Source of the DNA: Burkholderia sp. Bp9143
Lineage (GTDB): Bacteria > Pseudomonadota > Gammaproteobacteria > Burkholderiales > Burkholderiaceae
Assembly (NCBI RefSeq): GCF_003853645.1
Contig: NZ_QTPO01000022.1
Coordinates: 1 to 64,000, forward strand
Direction of reading: 5' to 3'
Length of the DNA stretch: 64,000 nt
The position numbers and the translations under genes are program-made. This document shows positions 20,319 to 28,358 of this stretch, in pieces; the stretch's first letter is position 1; each line of letters starts with the position of its first letter. Below the pieces are notes generated by a model. The model saw only the letters and a program-made list of their open reading frames with translations. It had not been told where the DNA came from and ran no database searches.

Positions 20319-21218
20319 ATGAAGAAAGTCGGTGTGGTTGGGCTCGGAAACATGGGTATGGGCATGGCGAAAAACCTGGTCGCAGGCGAATTCGCAGTCA
20401 CGGCCTACGACATGAGCAAGGACAAGCTGGACGATTTCGTCGCGTACGGCGGCAAAGCCAGCGCGAACGTTGCTGCGGTAGGCGCGGCGTCGGACGTCGT
20501 ATTCGTGATGGTCGTCGATGCTCGACAGACCAGGGATGTATTGGTCGGAAACGGCAAGCTTCTCGCCTCGATGAAACCGGGATCCGTTGTGGTGCTCACC
20601 GCTACGATCGGCAGTCCCGCTGTTCGCGAAATGGGAGAAGCCGCGAAGGAATACAAGATTCACGTCATCGATTCGCCCGTCTCCGGCGGAAGAATCGGAG
20701 CCGACGCGGGCGAACTGACGCTCATGATGTCGGGCAACAAGGAAGCCTACGAAATGTGCCTTCCGGCATTCAAGGCCATCGCGAAGAATATCAACTACAT
20801 CGGCGAAGAAATCGGTAAGGGCCAGGTCATGAAAGCCTGTCTGCAGGGCCTCGTCGGCTGTATCTACTCCGGGATCTTCGAGGTACTCGCACTCGGCGTG
20901 AAGGCGGGTCTTTCGGCTGAGTCGATCTTCAACGTCATCGGCACGAGCGTTGCCAATACACCGATTTTCCAGAACACCGTGCCGGTGATCATGGATCGCA
21001 AGTTCACGGGAAGCGGATCCAACATCTACAACACGTACAAGGATCTGACCATCACGATGGCCCTCGCGCAGGAGAACGGCGTGCCGATGATGACCACCGG
21101 CGTGGCGACCCAGTTCTTCCAGGCGGCCAACACGCGGTATCCGACGGACGACAACCAGTGCCTTATCAAGCTTCTCGAGGAAGTGATCGGGGTTGAAGTG
21201 AAACGGGCAAACACCTGA
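20319..21218 (+). CDS. NAD(P)-dependent beta-hydroxyacid dehydrogenase (HIBADH/tartronate-semialdehyde-reductase family)
   Basis: A 299-residue dehydrogenase. The Rossmann motif GLGNMGMGMAKNLV starts at residue 7. The substrate loop is DSPVSGGRIGADAGELTLMM (the family DxPVSGG signature). The catalytic-lysine segment is GKGQVMKACLQGLVG (Lys near 171). Family members reversibly oxidise or reduce C3-C4 beta-hydroxyacids: 3-hydroxyisobutyrate, tartronate semialdehyde, malonate semialdehyde. In an inositol-type pathway the product malonate semialdehyde is a sensible substrate, and no iolA is present here to oxidise it. Oddly, the asparagine usually four residues after the catalytic lysine is glutamine here (KACLQ), so a different substrate is possible. 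Confidence 0.82.
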   Translation: MKKVGVVGLGNMGMGMAKNLVAGEFAVTAYDMSKDKLDDFVAYGGKASANVAAVGAASDVVFVMVVDARQTRDVLVGNGKLLASMKPGSVVVLTATIGSPAVREMGEAAKEYKIHVIDSPVSGGRIGADAGELTLMMSGNKEAYEMCLPAFKAIAKNINYIGEEIGKGQVMKACLQGLVGCIYSGIFEVLALGVKAGLSAESIFNVIGTSVANTPIFQNTVPVIMDRKFTGSGSNIYNTYKDLTITMALAQENGVPMMTTGVATQFFQAANTRYPTDDNQCLIKLLEEVIGVEVKRANT

Positions 21219-21257
21219 GCGAACTAGCGAAGGGATAACAGTTGGAGGAGATGAGAC

Positions 21258-22685
21258 ATGAGCACGTCATCAGAACGCATAACCCGCAGTAAATCTCAGG
21301 TCAACAAGGCAGCAGCCAGCGGCTGGATGGGATCTGCACTCGAGTACTACGATTTCTTCGTCTACGGCACAGCGGCGGCGCTGTTCTTTCCGCAGTTGTT
21401 CTTCCCCAAGGGCGATCCGACGGTTGCGATCATGACGTCGCTGGCGACCTATGCCGTTGGCTTCGTCGCTCGACCGTTCGGCGCGTTCTTTCTCGGCCAT
21501 TGGGGCGACCGGCACGGTCGGAAGAGCGTGCTCGTTTTCTCGATGATCCTGATGGGGATTTCTACTGCGTGTGTCGGCCTCTTGCCGACCTATGAGCAGG
21601 TAGGTGTCTGGGCTCCGGCGACGCTCATCATCTTGCGCCTGATTCAAGGCTTCGCACTGGGCGGCGAACAGCCCGGCGCCAACTCGATGGTCCTTGAGCA
21701 CGCGCCCTTCGGCCGACGTGGCTTCTATGGAAGCTTCATCGCGCAAGGCACGCAGGCGGGGCAGATTCTCGCCGCAGGCGTCTTCCTGCCGCTCCTTCAC
21801 TTCATGCCGCAGCAGATGTTCTATAGCATCGGCTGGCGGATTCCGTTCCTGTTCTCCGTGGCAATCGTGATCGTTGGCCTGTTCGTTCGCCGGAAGGTCG
21901 ACGAAACCCCGGAGTTCACGAGAGAACAGATGTCCGGTCAGGTCTCGAAAGCGCCCATTCTCGAGACCTTCCGTTTCGCATGGCCGGATATGCTGAGAGT
22001 GATCGGGATGGCACTCGCTTACGTTGTACCGGCAACGATTACGGTGTTCGGAGCCGCCTATGCTGCACAGCCCGCCTATGGAATCGGGTTCCCGAAGGAA
22101 CTGTTCCTCTGGATTCCAGTGCTGGGTAATGTAATTGCCGTTGTCACGATACCGTTCGCGGGCGCTCTCTCGGACAAGATCGGTCGTCGGCCGACGTTCG
22201 TGATCGGCATGATCTGCTCCGGCATTGCCACTGTTCTCTACCTCTACGCCATCAGCATTCACAGCGTCATGCTCACGTTTATCGTCTCGATGATCGCGTG
22301 GGGTGTGGTCTATCAAGGCTACAACGCTATCGTACCTAGCTTCTGGCCCGAGCTTTTCCCGACGCGCTTCCGGGTTGCCGGCAACGCGATCTCTCACAAC
22401 ATCGGTGTCGTGCTTGGCTCCTTCATCCCGATTTTGCTCGTGGCCGTCGCTCCGCCGGGCACGTCCAATATTCCGATGAGGGTCGGTGCGATTGCCTTCG
22501 CGGTCGCCTGTCTTGCGGCGTTCGCCGCATGGAGCGCACGCGAGACATATCGTGTTCGCATGGAAGACCTTGGCAACAAGCATGCGATACCAGTCGACAA
22601 GATCGAGTACGAACTAATCCGAAAGGAAGCGATCCGCAAAGTCCCGTCCAGCCAGCCCTTCGCTGAAGAACACGGACACTCCTGA
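21258..22685 (+). CDS. MFS metabolite:H+ symporter (MHS family, ShiA-like)
   Basis: A 475-residue twelve-helix inner-membrane importer. The start follows GGAGGAG. It has the MHS opening ASGWMGSALEYYDFFVYGTAAALFF, motif A GHWGDRHGRKSV, the helix-4 motif LIQGFALGGEQPGANSMVLE, and the second motif A GALSDKIGRRP. The closest named relatives by pattern are the shikimate transporter ShiA and dicarboxylate/ketoglutarate symporters. Sitting inside the iol/quinate-type cluster, it is the likely uptake system for the starting compound. Codon usage is that of the lower-GC block. Confidence 0.87.
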   Translation: MSTSSERITRSKSQVNKAAASGWMGSALEYYDFFVYGTAAALFFPQLFFPKGDPTVAIMTSLATYAVGFVARPFGAFFLGHWGDRHGRKSVLVFSMILMGISTACVGLLPTYEQVGVWAPATLIILRLIQGFALGGEQPGANSMVLEHAPFGRRGFYGSFIAQGTQAGQILAAGVFLPLLHFMPQQMFYSIGWRIPFLFSVAIVIVGLFVRRKVDETPEFTREQMSGQVSKAPILETFRFAWPDMLRVIGMALAYVVPATITVFGAAYAAQPAYGIGFPKELFLWIPVLGNVIAVVTIPFAGALSDKIGRRPTFVIGMICSGIATVLYLYAISIHSVMLTFIVSMIAWGVVYQGYNAIVPSFWPELFPTRFRVAGNAISHNIGVVLGSFIPILLVAVAPPGTSNIPMRVGAIAFAVACLAAFAAWSARETYRVRMEDLGNKHAIPVDKIEYELIRKEAIRKVPSSQPFAEEHGHS

Positions 22686-22871
22686 TTCGAACCAGCCCTG
22701 CTGTTTGATCGCGACACGGCAGGCCCTCGACGTCTCGATCACCGGAGATAAAGCAATGAACCGGGAACGTTCCTGACTGAGCGAGCCCCACGCCTTGCAC
22801 CGCGCGTGGCCTGGAAACTTCCGCCACGCTCAATTCACCTACCGCGTTACGTCCATCACGAGGAGACTCAC

Positions 22872-23954
22872 GTGACAGCAGACAACGACAAGTCGGTCCG
22901 AATCGCAGTAGCAGGTGCCGGCCTGATTGGGCAAGAGCACATCAAACGGGTTCTCGCGACGCCGGGTGCCAGGCTGGCCGCCATTGTCGACCCTGCCCCG
23001 AAAGCAAAAGAGCAAGCAAATAGCCTTCAAGTCGCCTGGTACCCGGATCTGGAAGTCATGTTGGCTACTGACAAGCCCGATGGCGTCGTTGTCGGACTGC
23101 CGAACCCGCTTCATTTCCAGACAGGTATGCAGTTGGTCAGGCATGGGGTGACGATGCTGATGGAGAAGCCAGTTTGCGATTCCGTCGCCGAGGCTATCCG
23201 GTTCGCCGACGCAGCCGAGCAGGCCAACATTCCCGTTCTCGTTGGTCATCATCGGCGTCACAGCCCGCTCACGCAACGCGCGAAGGCCATCATCGACTCG
23301 GGACGACTGGGGCGAATCACGGCTGTGCAGGGATTCTGCTGGTTCCTCAAGCCAAGGGACTACTTCGAAGGGAAGACCGCATGGCGCGGTCAGCCCGGTG
23401 CCGGCGTCCTGCTTCTGAATCTCATTCACGTCATTGACGATCTTCGGAACCTCTGCGGCGACATCGAAAGCGTGCAGGCGGCGGCGTCGAATGCGGCGCG
23501 TGGCTTTCCGGTCGAAGACACCGTCGGCATCATCCTGCGATACCGCAACGGTGCCATCGGTACGTTGGCAATTTCCGATGCTGCCGCGGCACCATGGAAC
23601 TGGGAGATGACGGCGGGCGAGAACAGGGCTTTTCCTCGAACAGATGAAGCCTGCTATTTCATAGCGGGCATGGAGGGCTCCCTGTCGGTTCCACGTCTTG
23701 AGCTCTGGAGTCATGGAACCGACTTGAGCTGGTGGTCCCCCCTGCGCTCAGAGCGGGCCGCTGTGCCCGAACAGGATCCGTTCACATTGCAGTCGACCAG
23801 TGATCCGTTGTCCAACCAGATGCAACATTTTTGCGAGGTCATCCGCGGTACCACGAAACCTCTGCTCGACGCGCGTGGCGCGGCCAGAACGCTGGCGGCC
23901 ACTCTTGCAGTGAAGGAAGCGGCTGCGACCGGTCAGGTCGTCACACTTTCGTAG
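22872..23954 (+). CDS. Gfo/Idh/MocA-family oxidoreductase (inositol-2-dehydrogenase-like)
   Basis: A 360-residue NAD(P)-dependent oxidoreductase. The GTG at 22872 follows GAGGAG; the upstream in-frame ATG at 22806 has no ribosome site. Rossmann motif: IAVAGAGLIGQEHIKRVL. The conserved MEKPVCDSVAEA carries the catalytic lysine of the EKP motif. The second domain contains GQPGAGVLLLNLIHVIDDL, with histidine in the usual catalytic place, as in IolG, Mi-dehydrogenases and rhizopine MocA. It would oxidise a ring hydroxyl to a ketone, the first step of cyclitol catabolism. The substrate is not fixed by sequence: myo-/scyllo-inositol, a deoxyinositol or an aminocyclitol all fit. A 186-base gap separates it from the symporter gene. 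Confidence 0.82.
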   Translation: MTADNDKSVRIAVAGAGLIGQEHIKRVLATPGARLAAIVDPAPKAKEQANSLQVAWYPDLEVMLATDKPDGVVVGLPNPLHFQTGMQLVRHGVTMLMEKPVCDSVAEAIRFADAAEQANIPVLVGHHRRHSPLTQRAKAIIDSGRLGRITAVQGFCWFLKPRDYFEGKTAWRGQPGAGVLLLNLIHVIDDLRNLCGDIESVQAAASNAARGFPVEDTVGIILRYRNGAIGTLAISDAAAAPWNWEMTAGENRAFPRTDEACYFIAGMEGSLSVPRLELWSHGTDLSWWSPLRSERAAVPEQDPFTLQSTSDPLSNQMQHFCEVIRGTTKPLLDARGAARTLAATLAVKEAAATGQVVTLS

Positions 23955-24085
23955 CGGCCGCCAATTGGACTCGTTCCGCATTCGACGCATCCCCTATCCC
24001 CTACCGTGGAAGGGAGCGAAGCCGCGTAAGGAAGGCGAGCACGAAAGGCCCGTCGATGGATTCACCCCTTTTGAAGAGGCAACAA

Positions 24086-25048
24086 ATGAAGATCGGGCTC
24101 GTTTCCGACAGTCTGTCCCACCTCTCGTTGGAAGATCTGCTCCAGGCAGCACAAGAGACAGGAATCGAAGGCGTAGAGATCAACACCGGCAACTGGTCGT
24201 CGGCCCCGCACGTCGATCTCGATGGCTTGCTCGTCAGCAGTGACAAGCGACGCGCATTTCTCGATGCCCTCGACAGTCGCGACCTCTCCCTGATCGCCCT
24301 GAATTGCAATGGCAATCAGCTTCATCCGACGGACGGAGCGCGACAATCGGCGGTGATACGCAACACGATCCGGCTCGCCGCCGAGCTGGGTCTCGACAAG
24401 GTGTGCCTCATGTCGGGTCTACCGGGCGGTGCACCCGGCGATCGCACGCCAAACTGGATCGTGTCGTCGTGGCCTCCGGAAACGCAACAGGTACTCGACT
24501 GGCAATGGAACGAAGTCCTGTTGCCGTACTGGAGCGCGCTCGTGAAGTTCGCGTCGGAACAGGGGATCAACAAGCTGTGTATCGAACTGCACGGCAATCA
24601 ACTCGTTTACAACGTTCCGACACTGCTGAAGCTTCGTGCGGCGGTGGGTCCAATCGTCGGTGCAAACCTCGATCCAAGTCATTTGATGTGGATGGGGGCT
24701 GATCCGCTGGAAGCCGTCGATGCCCTTGGCGACGCGATCTATCACGTCCACGCAAAAGACACCCGAATCAACGCGGCCCGGTGCGCCACGACGGGGTTAC
24801 TCGAGAACGGTCCTCTCGACAACATCGCAGCGCGTGCATGGAGCTATATCACGCTCGGCTATGGGCGCCCGGAAGCCTGGTGGAAAGACTTTTGCTATCG
24901 CCTGCGCGTGAATGGCTACGATGGCTGGCTTTCCATCGAACATGAAGACGTGCTGATGTCACGTATCGAAGGGGTGCGCCGCTCGGTTGCTTTGCTCAAA
25001 TCGGCGGCACCCGTCGACGTGGCCGACTTCGCGCCTCAGCCTATCTGA
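24086..25048 (+). CDS. Sugar isomerase/dehydratase-like TIM barrel
   Basis: A 320-residue xylose-isomerase-like protein, the third TIM barrel of this cluster. I use ATG 24086 with GAAGAGG 7 bases ahead; ATG 24056 is a weaker alternative. It opens MKIGLVSDSLSHLSLEDLLQ. Metal-ligand candidates are LCIELHGNQLVY (Glu near 170), GANLDPSHLMWMG (Asp, His), IYHVHAKDTRIN and LSIEHEDVLMS (Glu near 295). This E-D-H-E spread is typical of the family's divalent-metal site. The longer loops (SWPPETQQVLDWQWNEVLLP) resemble large isomerases acting on cyclic or C6 substrates. It lies between a Gfo/Idh dehydrogenase and a QsuD-like dehydrogenase, so an inosose- or dehydroshikimate-type dehydration is possible. 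Confidence 0.72.
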   Translation: MKIGLVSDSLSHLSLEDLLQAAQETGIEGVEINTGNWSSAPHVDLDGLLVSSDKRRAFLDALDSRDLSLIALNCNGNQLHPTDGARQSAVIRNTIRLAAELGLDKVCLMSGLPGGAPGDRTPNWIVSSWPPETQQVLDWQWNEVLLPYWSALVKFASEQGINKLCIELHGNQLVYNVPTLLKLRAAVGPIVGANLDPSHLMWMGADPLEAVDALGDAIYHVHAKDTRINAARCATTGLLENGPLDNIAARAWSYITLGYGRPEAWWKDFCYRLRVNGYDGWLSIEHEDVLMSRIEGVRRSVALLKSAAPVDVADFAPQPI

Positions 25049-25063
25049 TTCATGGAGGACATC

Positions 25064-25954
25064 ATGCCCGAAACGAAACCCGCGATCCTGATCGGCCTGA
25101 TCGGCGCAAACCTTCAGTTTTCCAAAGCGCCTCAGGTTCATATGCAGGAAGGGGAAAATTGCGGAATGCGCTACGTCTATCGCCTGATCGATCTGACCGC
25201 GCTGGGTCTCGGTAATGATGCGTTGCCGAACCTTCTCCAGGCGGGACGACAGCTCGGCTTCAACGGCTTTGCCGTCACCCATCCCTGCAAGGAGGCTATT
25301 CTTCCGCACCTTTCCGAACTATCTGACGATGCACGGTTGCTGGGCGCCGTGAATACGGTCGTGCTCGAAGACGGCAAGTGGATCGGTCACAACACTGACT
25401 GGTTTGGGTTCGCGAACTCGTTCCGGCGTGACATGGCGGGTGTCAGAACTCATCGGGTAGTTCAACTGGGGGCAGGTGGCGCGGGGAAGGCCGTCGCCCA
25501 TGCTTTACTCACGTGCGGAGTTCAGCGCGTGGATCTCTGGGTCCGCAATCCGCAAAAGGCAAAGCCTGTAATCGACGGTCTCGCCGCTGTTCACGGCGCC
25601 GACCGGATCGGTCTTGTCAACAACCTGGCCATGGCCATTGCCGGTGCGGACGGGCTCGTCAATGCGACACCCATCGGTATGGACGCACATCCCGGGTGCC
25701 CACTCCCGACACATCTATTGCGCCCCGACCTGTGGGTCGCCGACCTCATCTACTCGCCTGCGGAGACAGAACTGCTTGGAGCAGCCCGCCTCAAGGGAGC
25801 CCGAACACACAACGGCGAAGGCATGTTCTTTTCGCAGGCCGCCGAGCAGTTTCGTCTGTTCACGGGAGTCTCGCCAGACGAGCGACGCATGAAAGAACAC
25901 CTGAAACTGATCAGTCGGACCAGACACCAGGCTACTTGTCAGCCCGGAGCGTGA
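25064..25954 (+). CDS. Quinate/shikimate dehydrogenase-like protein (QsuD/AroE family)
   Basis: A 296-residue member of the shikimate dehydrogenase family. The start follows GGAGG by 5 bases. Catalytic pair: lysine in GFAVTHPCKEAILPHL (near 80) and aspartate in GHNTDWFGF (near 117). The NAD-binding glycine loop is QLGAGGAGKAVAHALL. The order GLIGANL...YVYRLIDL...LGFNGFAVTHP...GAVNTVV matches the QsuD branch that oxidises quinate and shikimate with NAD, not biosynthetic AroE. In the usual carboxylate-binding SxSP/SxTP motif the second hydroxyl residue is alanine here (FSKAP), suggesting a ligand with a different or absent carboxylate. This is unusual in an inositol-type operon and hints at a carbocyclic polyol substrate. 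Confidence 0.82.
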   Translation: MPETKPAILIGLIGANLQFSKAPQVHMQEGENCGMRYVYRLIDLTALGLGNDALPNLLQAGRQLGFNGFAVTHPCKEAILPHLSELSDDARLLGAVNTVVLEDGKWIGHNTDWFGFANSFRRDMAGVRTHRVVQLGAGGAGKAVAHALLTCGVQRVDLWVRNPQKAKPVIDGLAAVHGADRIGLVNNLAMAIAGADGLVNATPIGMDAHPGCPLPTHLLRPDLWVADLIYSPAETELLGAARLKGARTHNGEGMFFSQAAEQFRLFTGVSPDERRMKEHLKLISRTRHQATCQPGA

Positions 25955-26169
25955 CATCGTCGGACTCGTCGCCAGCCTGCGTTCCGATCGGTTTACAGCA
26001 ACATTGCAGCATAATGGGGCGCCGTGGCCGCGGCGCCTCGTACGACCCACAACCTGGATGAACGATTGCAGAGTCGAATCGGCGATGATACAGATCGCCA
26101 TGGTCAACGATCGCTGGACATATTGCCGGGTATCAAACCGGGCCGACCCAAGAACGCACTGAGAACTGA

Positions 26170-27078
26170 ATGGCTGTTACCCGCTTAGCTAACGTCCCAA
26201 TGACAGCCGAGGCTGGCGTCGCGCTGATGGTAGTCACGACCGCGACCTTTGCCGCGAGCGATTCCGTCGTTAAAGTAATCGGTACGGCGGTCCCCTTGAC
26301 AGCAATTCTTCTTGGACGCTACATATTCCAGGCAATCGCTCTCGGTGCATGGCAGGCTAGAGGCGGAATCAGTCGGTTCCGCCACGTGGGTACGCTGAAG
26401 CTTCAGGTGTTGCGCGCTTTTCTCCTGCTCCTTAATTCAGCCTGCACTTTTGCCGGATTGCGCCTTTTGGCACTGCCGGTCAGTACGTCGCTCGCGATGA
26501 TGGCGCCATTGATATCGACGTTGCTCGCGGCGACGCTGCTCAACGAAGAAGTGTCGAAGGCCAAGTGGTCCATGGTGACGCTAGGCTTCATCGGGATGCT
26601 GATCGTCGTCAGACCAGGCAGCGGCGAGTTCAGTTGGGCGGTTGCATTTCCTATCGGCGCTGCCACAACCTTTGCGTGCTTCCAGGTTGTCTCGAGCAAG
26701 TTGTCGACATCTGGCGACCCTGTTACAACCAATTTCTATACCGCACTGATCGCGAGCATCGCATTAGCGTCGCTTCTATGGGTCGACCAGGCCACTCTTC
26801 TTCCTGCGATCCGCGAGGTCACTGCTGGGAGCTGGCTTTTGGTCATCTTGATGGCATCGCTTGCCACTTCGGGTCATCTGCTTATGCTTCAGGCGTTGCG
26901 TCGAACGCCGCTTGCCGTGCTGACTCCGTTTGGCTACGCTCAACTTGCCTTCGCCACATTCTTCAGTTGGCTGCTGTTCGGGAAGGTTCCGGACCTGTGG
27001 ACCGTTGCCGGAATGATCGTGATCGCGGTCAGCGGGATCGGCACCATGTTTATGCACGCGCGCCCGCGGGCTCAGTGA
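26170..27078 (+). CDS. EamA/DMT-superfamily permease
   Basis: A 302-residue inner-membrane protein with ten hydrophobic helices in two EamA repeats (about 12-140 and 150-290). It includes the family-type SACTFAGLRLLALPVSTSLAMM and LAVLTPFGYAQLAFATFFSW. DMT permeases export or exchange amino acids, sugars or metabolites. It ends the plus-strand run that begins at iolC, after a 215-base gap containing a GC-rich stem (GGCGCCG...CGGCGCC, near 26016). Its membership in the operon is uncertain, and the ribosome site is weak. Confidence 0.78.
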   Translation: MAVTRLANVPMTAEAGVALMVVTTATFAASDSVVKVIGTAVPLTAILLGRYIFQAIALGAWQARGGISRFRHVGTLKLQVLRAFLLLLNSACTFAGLRLLALPVSTSLAMMAPLISTLLAATLLNEEVSKAKWSMVTLGFIGMLIVVRPGSGEFSWAVAFPIGAATTFACFQVVSSKLSTSGDPVTTNFYTALIASIALASLLWVDQATLLPAIREVTAGSWLLVILMASLATSGHLLMLQALRRTPLAVLTPFGYAQLAFATFFSWLLFGKVPDLWTVAGMIVIAVSGIGTMFMHARPRAQ

Positions 27079-27538
27079 GCGTGGCGGTTCAATTAATAGC
27101 GGTTCATGTGGGCCCGGCCATCATTGTCGTCCGTCGATGCAGTCGTCCCCTGGTCTCTCAGGTTCTGCGACCTCAACGGGCGAGAACAATAGACATCAAC
27201 TGACGGCGTCGGGTACAGACACGGCGTCGGATCGCCAAGGTTGACTGAAACCTGCTCAGGACCGCTATCCGTATGAGGGCATTAATCGGCAAGCGCGCGT
27301 CGCGCATCGGGCGGGTTTCGCAGTGGAGCAGCAGAATGGAGCGAGTAAACAGGATGTCGAGACAACCGGACACTCGGGTCGCTGCAAGATTCACGGTGGG
27401 CGGATTTACGATGCCGCGTCGTGATGAATCGATACACTGCCGTACTCGGCGTGCACCATTAAAAGAACTCCGCGGCCCGCGCCAGAATGTCGCGCTTTTC
27501 TCTGATGCTCGAGTTTGCGGTCGAACCTACCCGGTGGA
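27079..27538. other. Intergenic region between convergent modules
   Basis: About 460 bases between the DMT permease (plus) and a solute-binding protein gene (minus). Open frames here lack ribosome sites and recognisable sequence. No clear intrinsic terminator with a T-run is visible. Nothing else noted. Confidence 0.5.
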
Positions 27539-28345
27539 TCAGACCGTCGCGACGGTAGCACCGAGTATTCCGTGTTCGACCAGAGCGTGCGACACGAAGC
27601 CGGACGCGATCACTTGCACGACAAACTCATTCAGAAGGCGAAATGCGGCCGGTCTGCCCTTGGGTGTTCCCATTGCCTGCTCGATGACCATGAATTGGCC
27701 GGGAAGCATTCGCAAACCGGGCAACCTGTTTGCATCGAATTCGAGTTGCTGCCTGACGCCAGCCGCGACTTCACACCCTTGCGCCAGCATTGTGTCGACG
27801 ACGGCCGGCGAGGTCGCGGACCTCACGATCGTCGCATTGTGAAGCATGCGTGTGAGGTATAGATCGTACGCGCTTCCCTTGCCGACGACGACACGGGTGC
27901 CGATTTCGTCTACCGCTTCGTTGGAGCGGACAGGAGAGACCTCGGGCACGAGATAGGCCCCTTCGATCAGGACGTAAGGGCGAGTCTGATCCATCGCATT
28001 GCCACGTACGGGGTCGCGAGCGACGAACGCAACGTCCCACTCGCCGCGCTCGCAGCCGGCCACCACGTCGCCGGCTGCGTCGTACAGGACGAGTTGGAGC
28101 GAAACGTCGAGCAGCCCGGCCAGTTTCGTAGCCAGATCGACGGAGACGCCTTTCGCTTCGCCCGACTCCGGATCACGATGGGCGAGAATCGGATTGCCGA
28201 AATTAATGGCTGCACGAACGCATCCGGCCGGTGTCAGTTCGGCGATGCCCTGCGAAGTCACATACATGCTGTTCGATGTCGTATGCATTGTCTCGACGAC
28301 CTGCTTCATGCGATTGGCTCGACGCAGCCCGCTGCATCCGGCCAT
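27539..28345 (-). CDS. Type-3 solute-binding-domain protein without a signal peptide
   Basis: A 268-residue SBP_bac_3 fold protein resembling amino-acid/organic-acid ABC receptors. It shows INFGNPILAHRDPESGEAKG, VSVDLATKLAGLLDVSLQLV and WDVAFVARDPVRGNAMDQTRPY. No hydrophobic leader is visible from any of the possible starts (28345, or internal methionines 12 or 19 codons later). It would therefore stay in the cytoplasm unless exported in an unusual way. Relatives of this leaderless kind are found as cyclohexadienyl-dehydratase-like or metabolite-sensing proteins. The 13-base gap after the upstream SBP gene shows cotranscription. No permease or ATPase gene is nearby. Confidence 0.7.
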   Translation of the reverse strand: MAGCSGLRRANRMKQVVETMHTTSNSMYVTSQGIAELTPAGCVRAAINFGNPILAHRDPESGEAKGVSVDLATKLAGLLDVSLQLVLYDAAGDVVAGCERGEWDVAFVARDPVRGNAMDQTRPYVLIEGAYLVPEVSPVRSNEAVDEIGTRVVVGKGSAYDLYLTRMLHNATIVRSATSPAVVDTMLAQGCEVAAGVRQQLEFDANRLPGLRMLPGQFMVIEQAMGTPKGRPAAFRLLNEFVVQVIASGFVSHALVEHGILGATVATV

Positions 28346-28358
28346 CCTGTCCGTGGCG

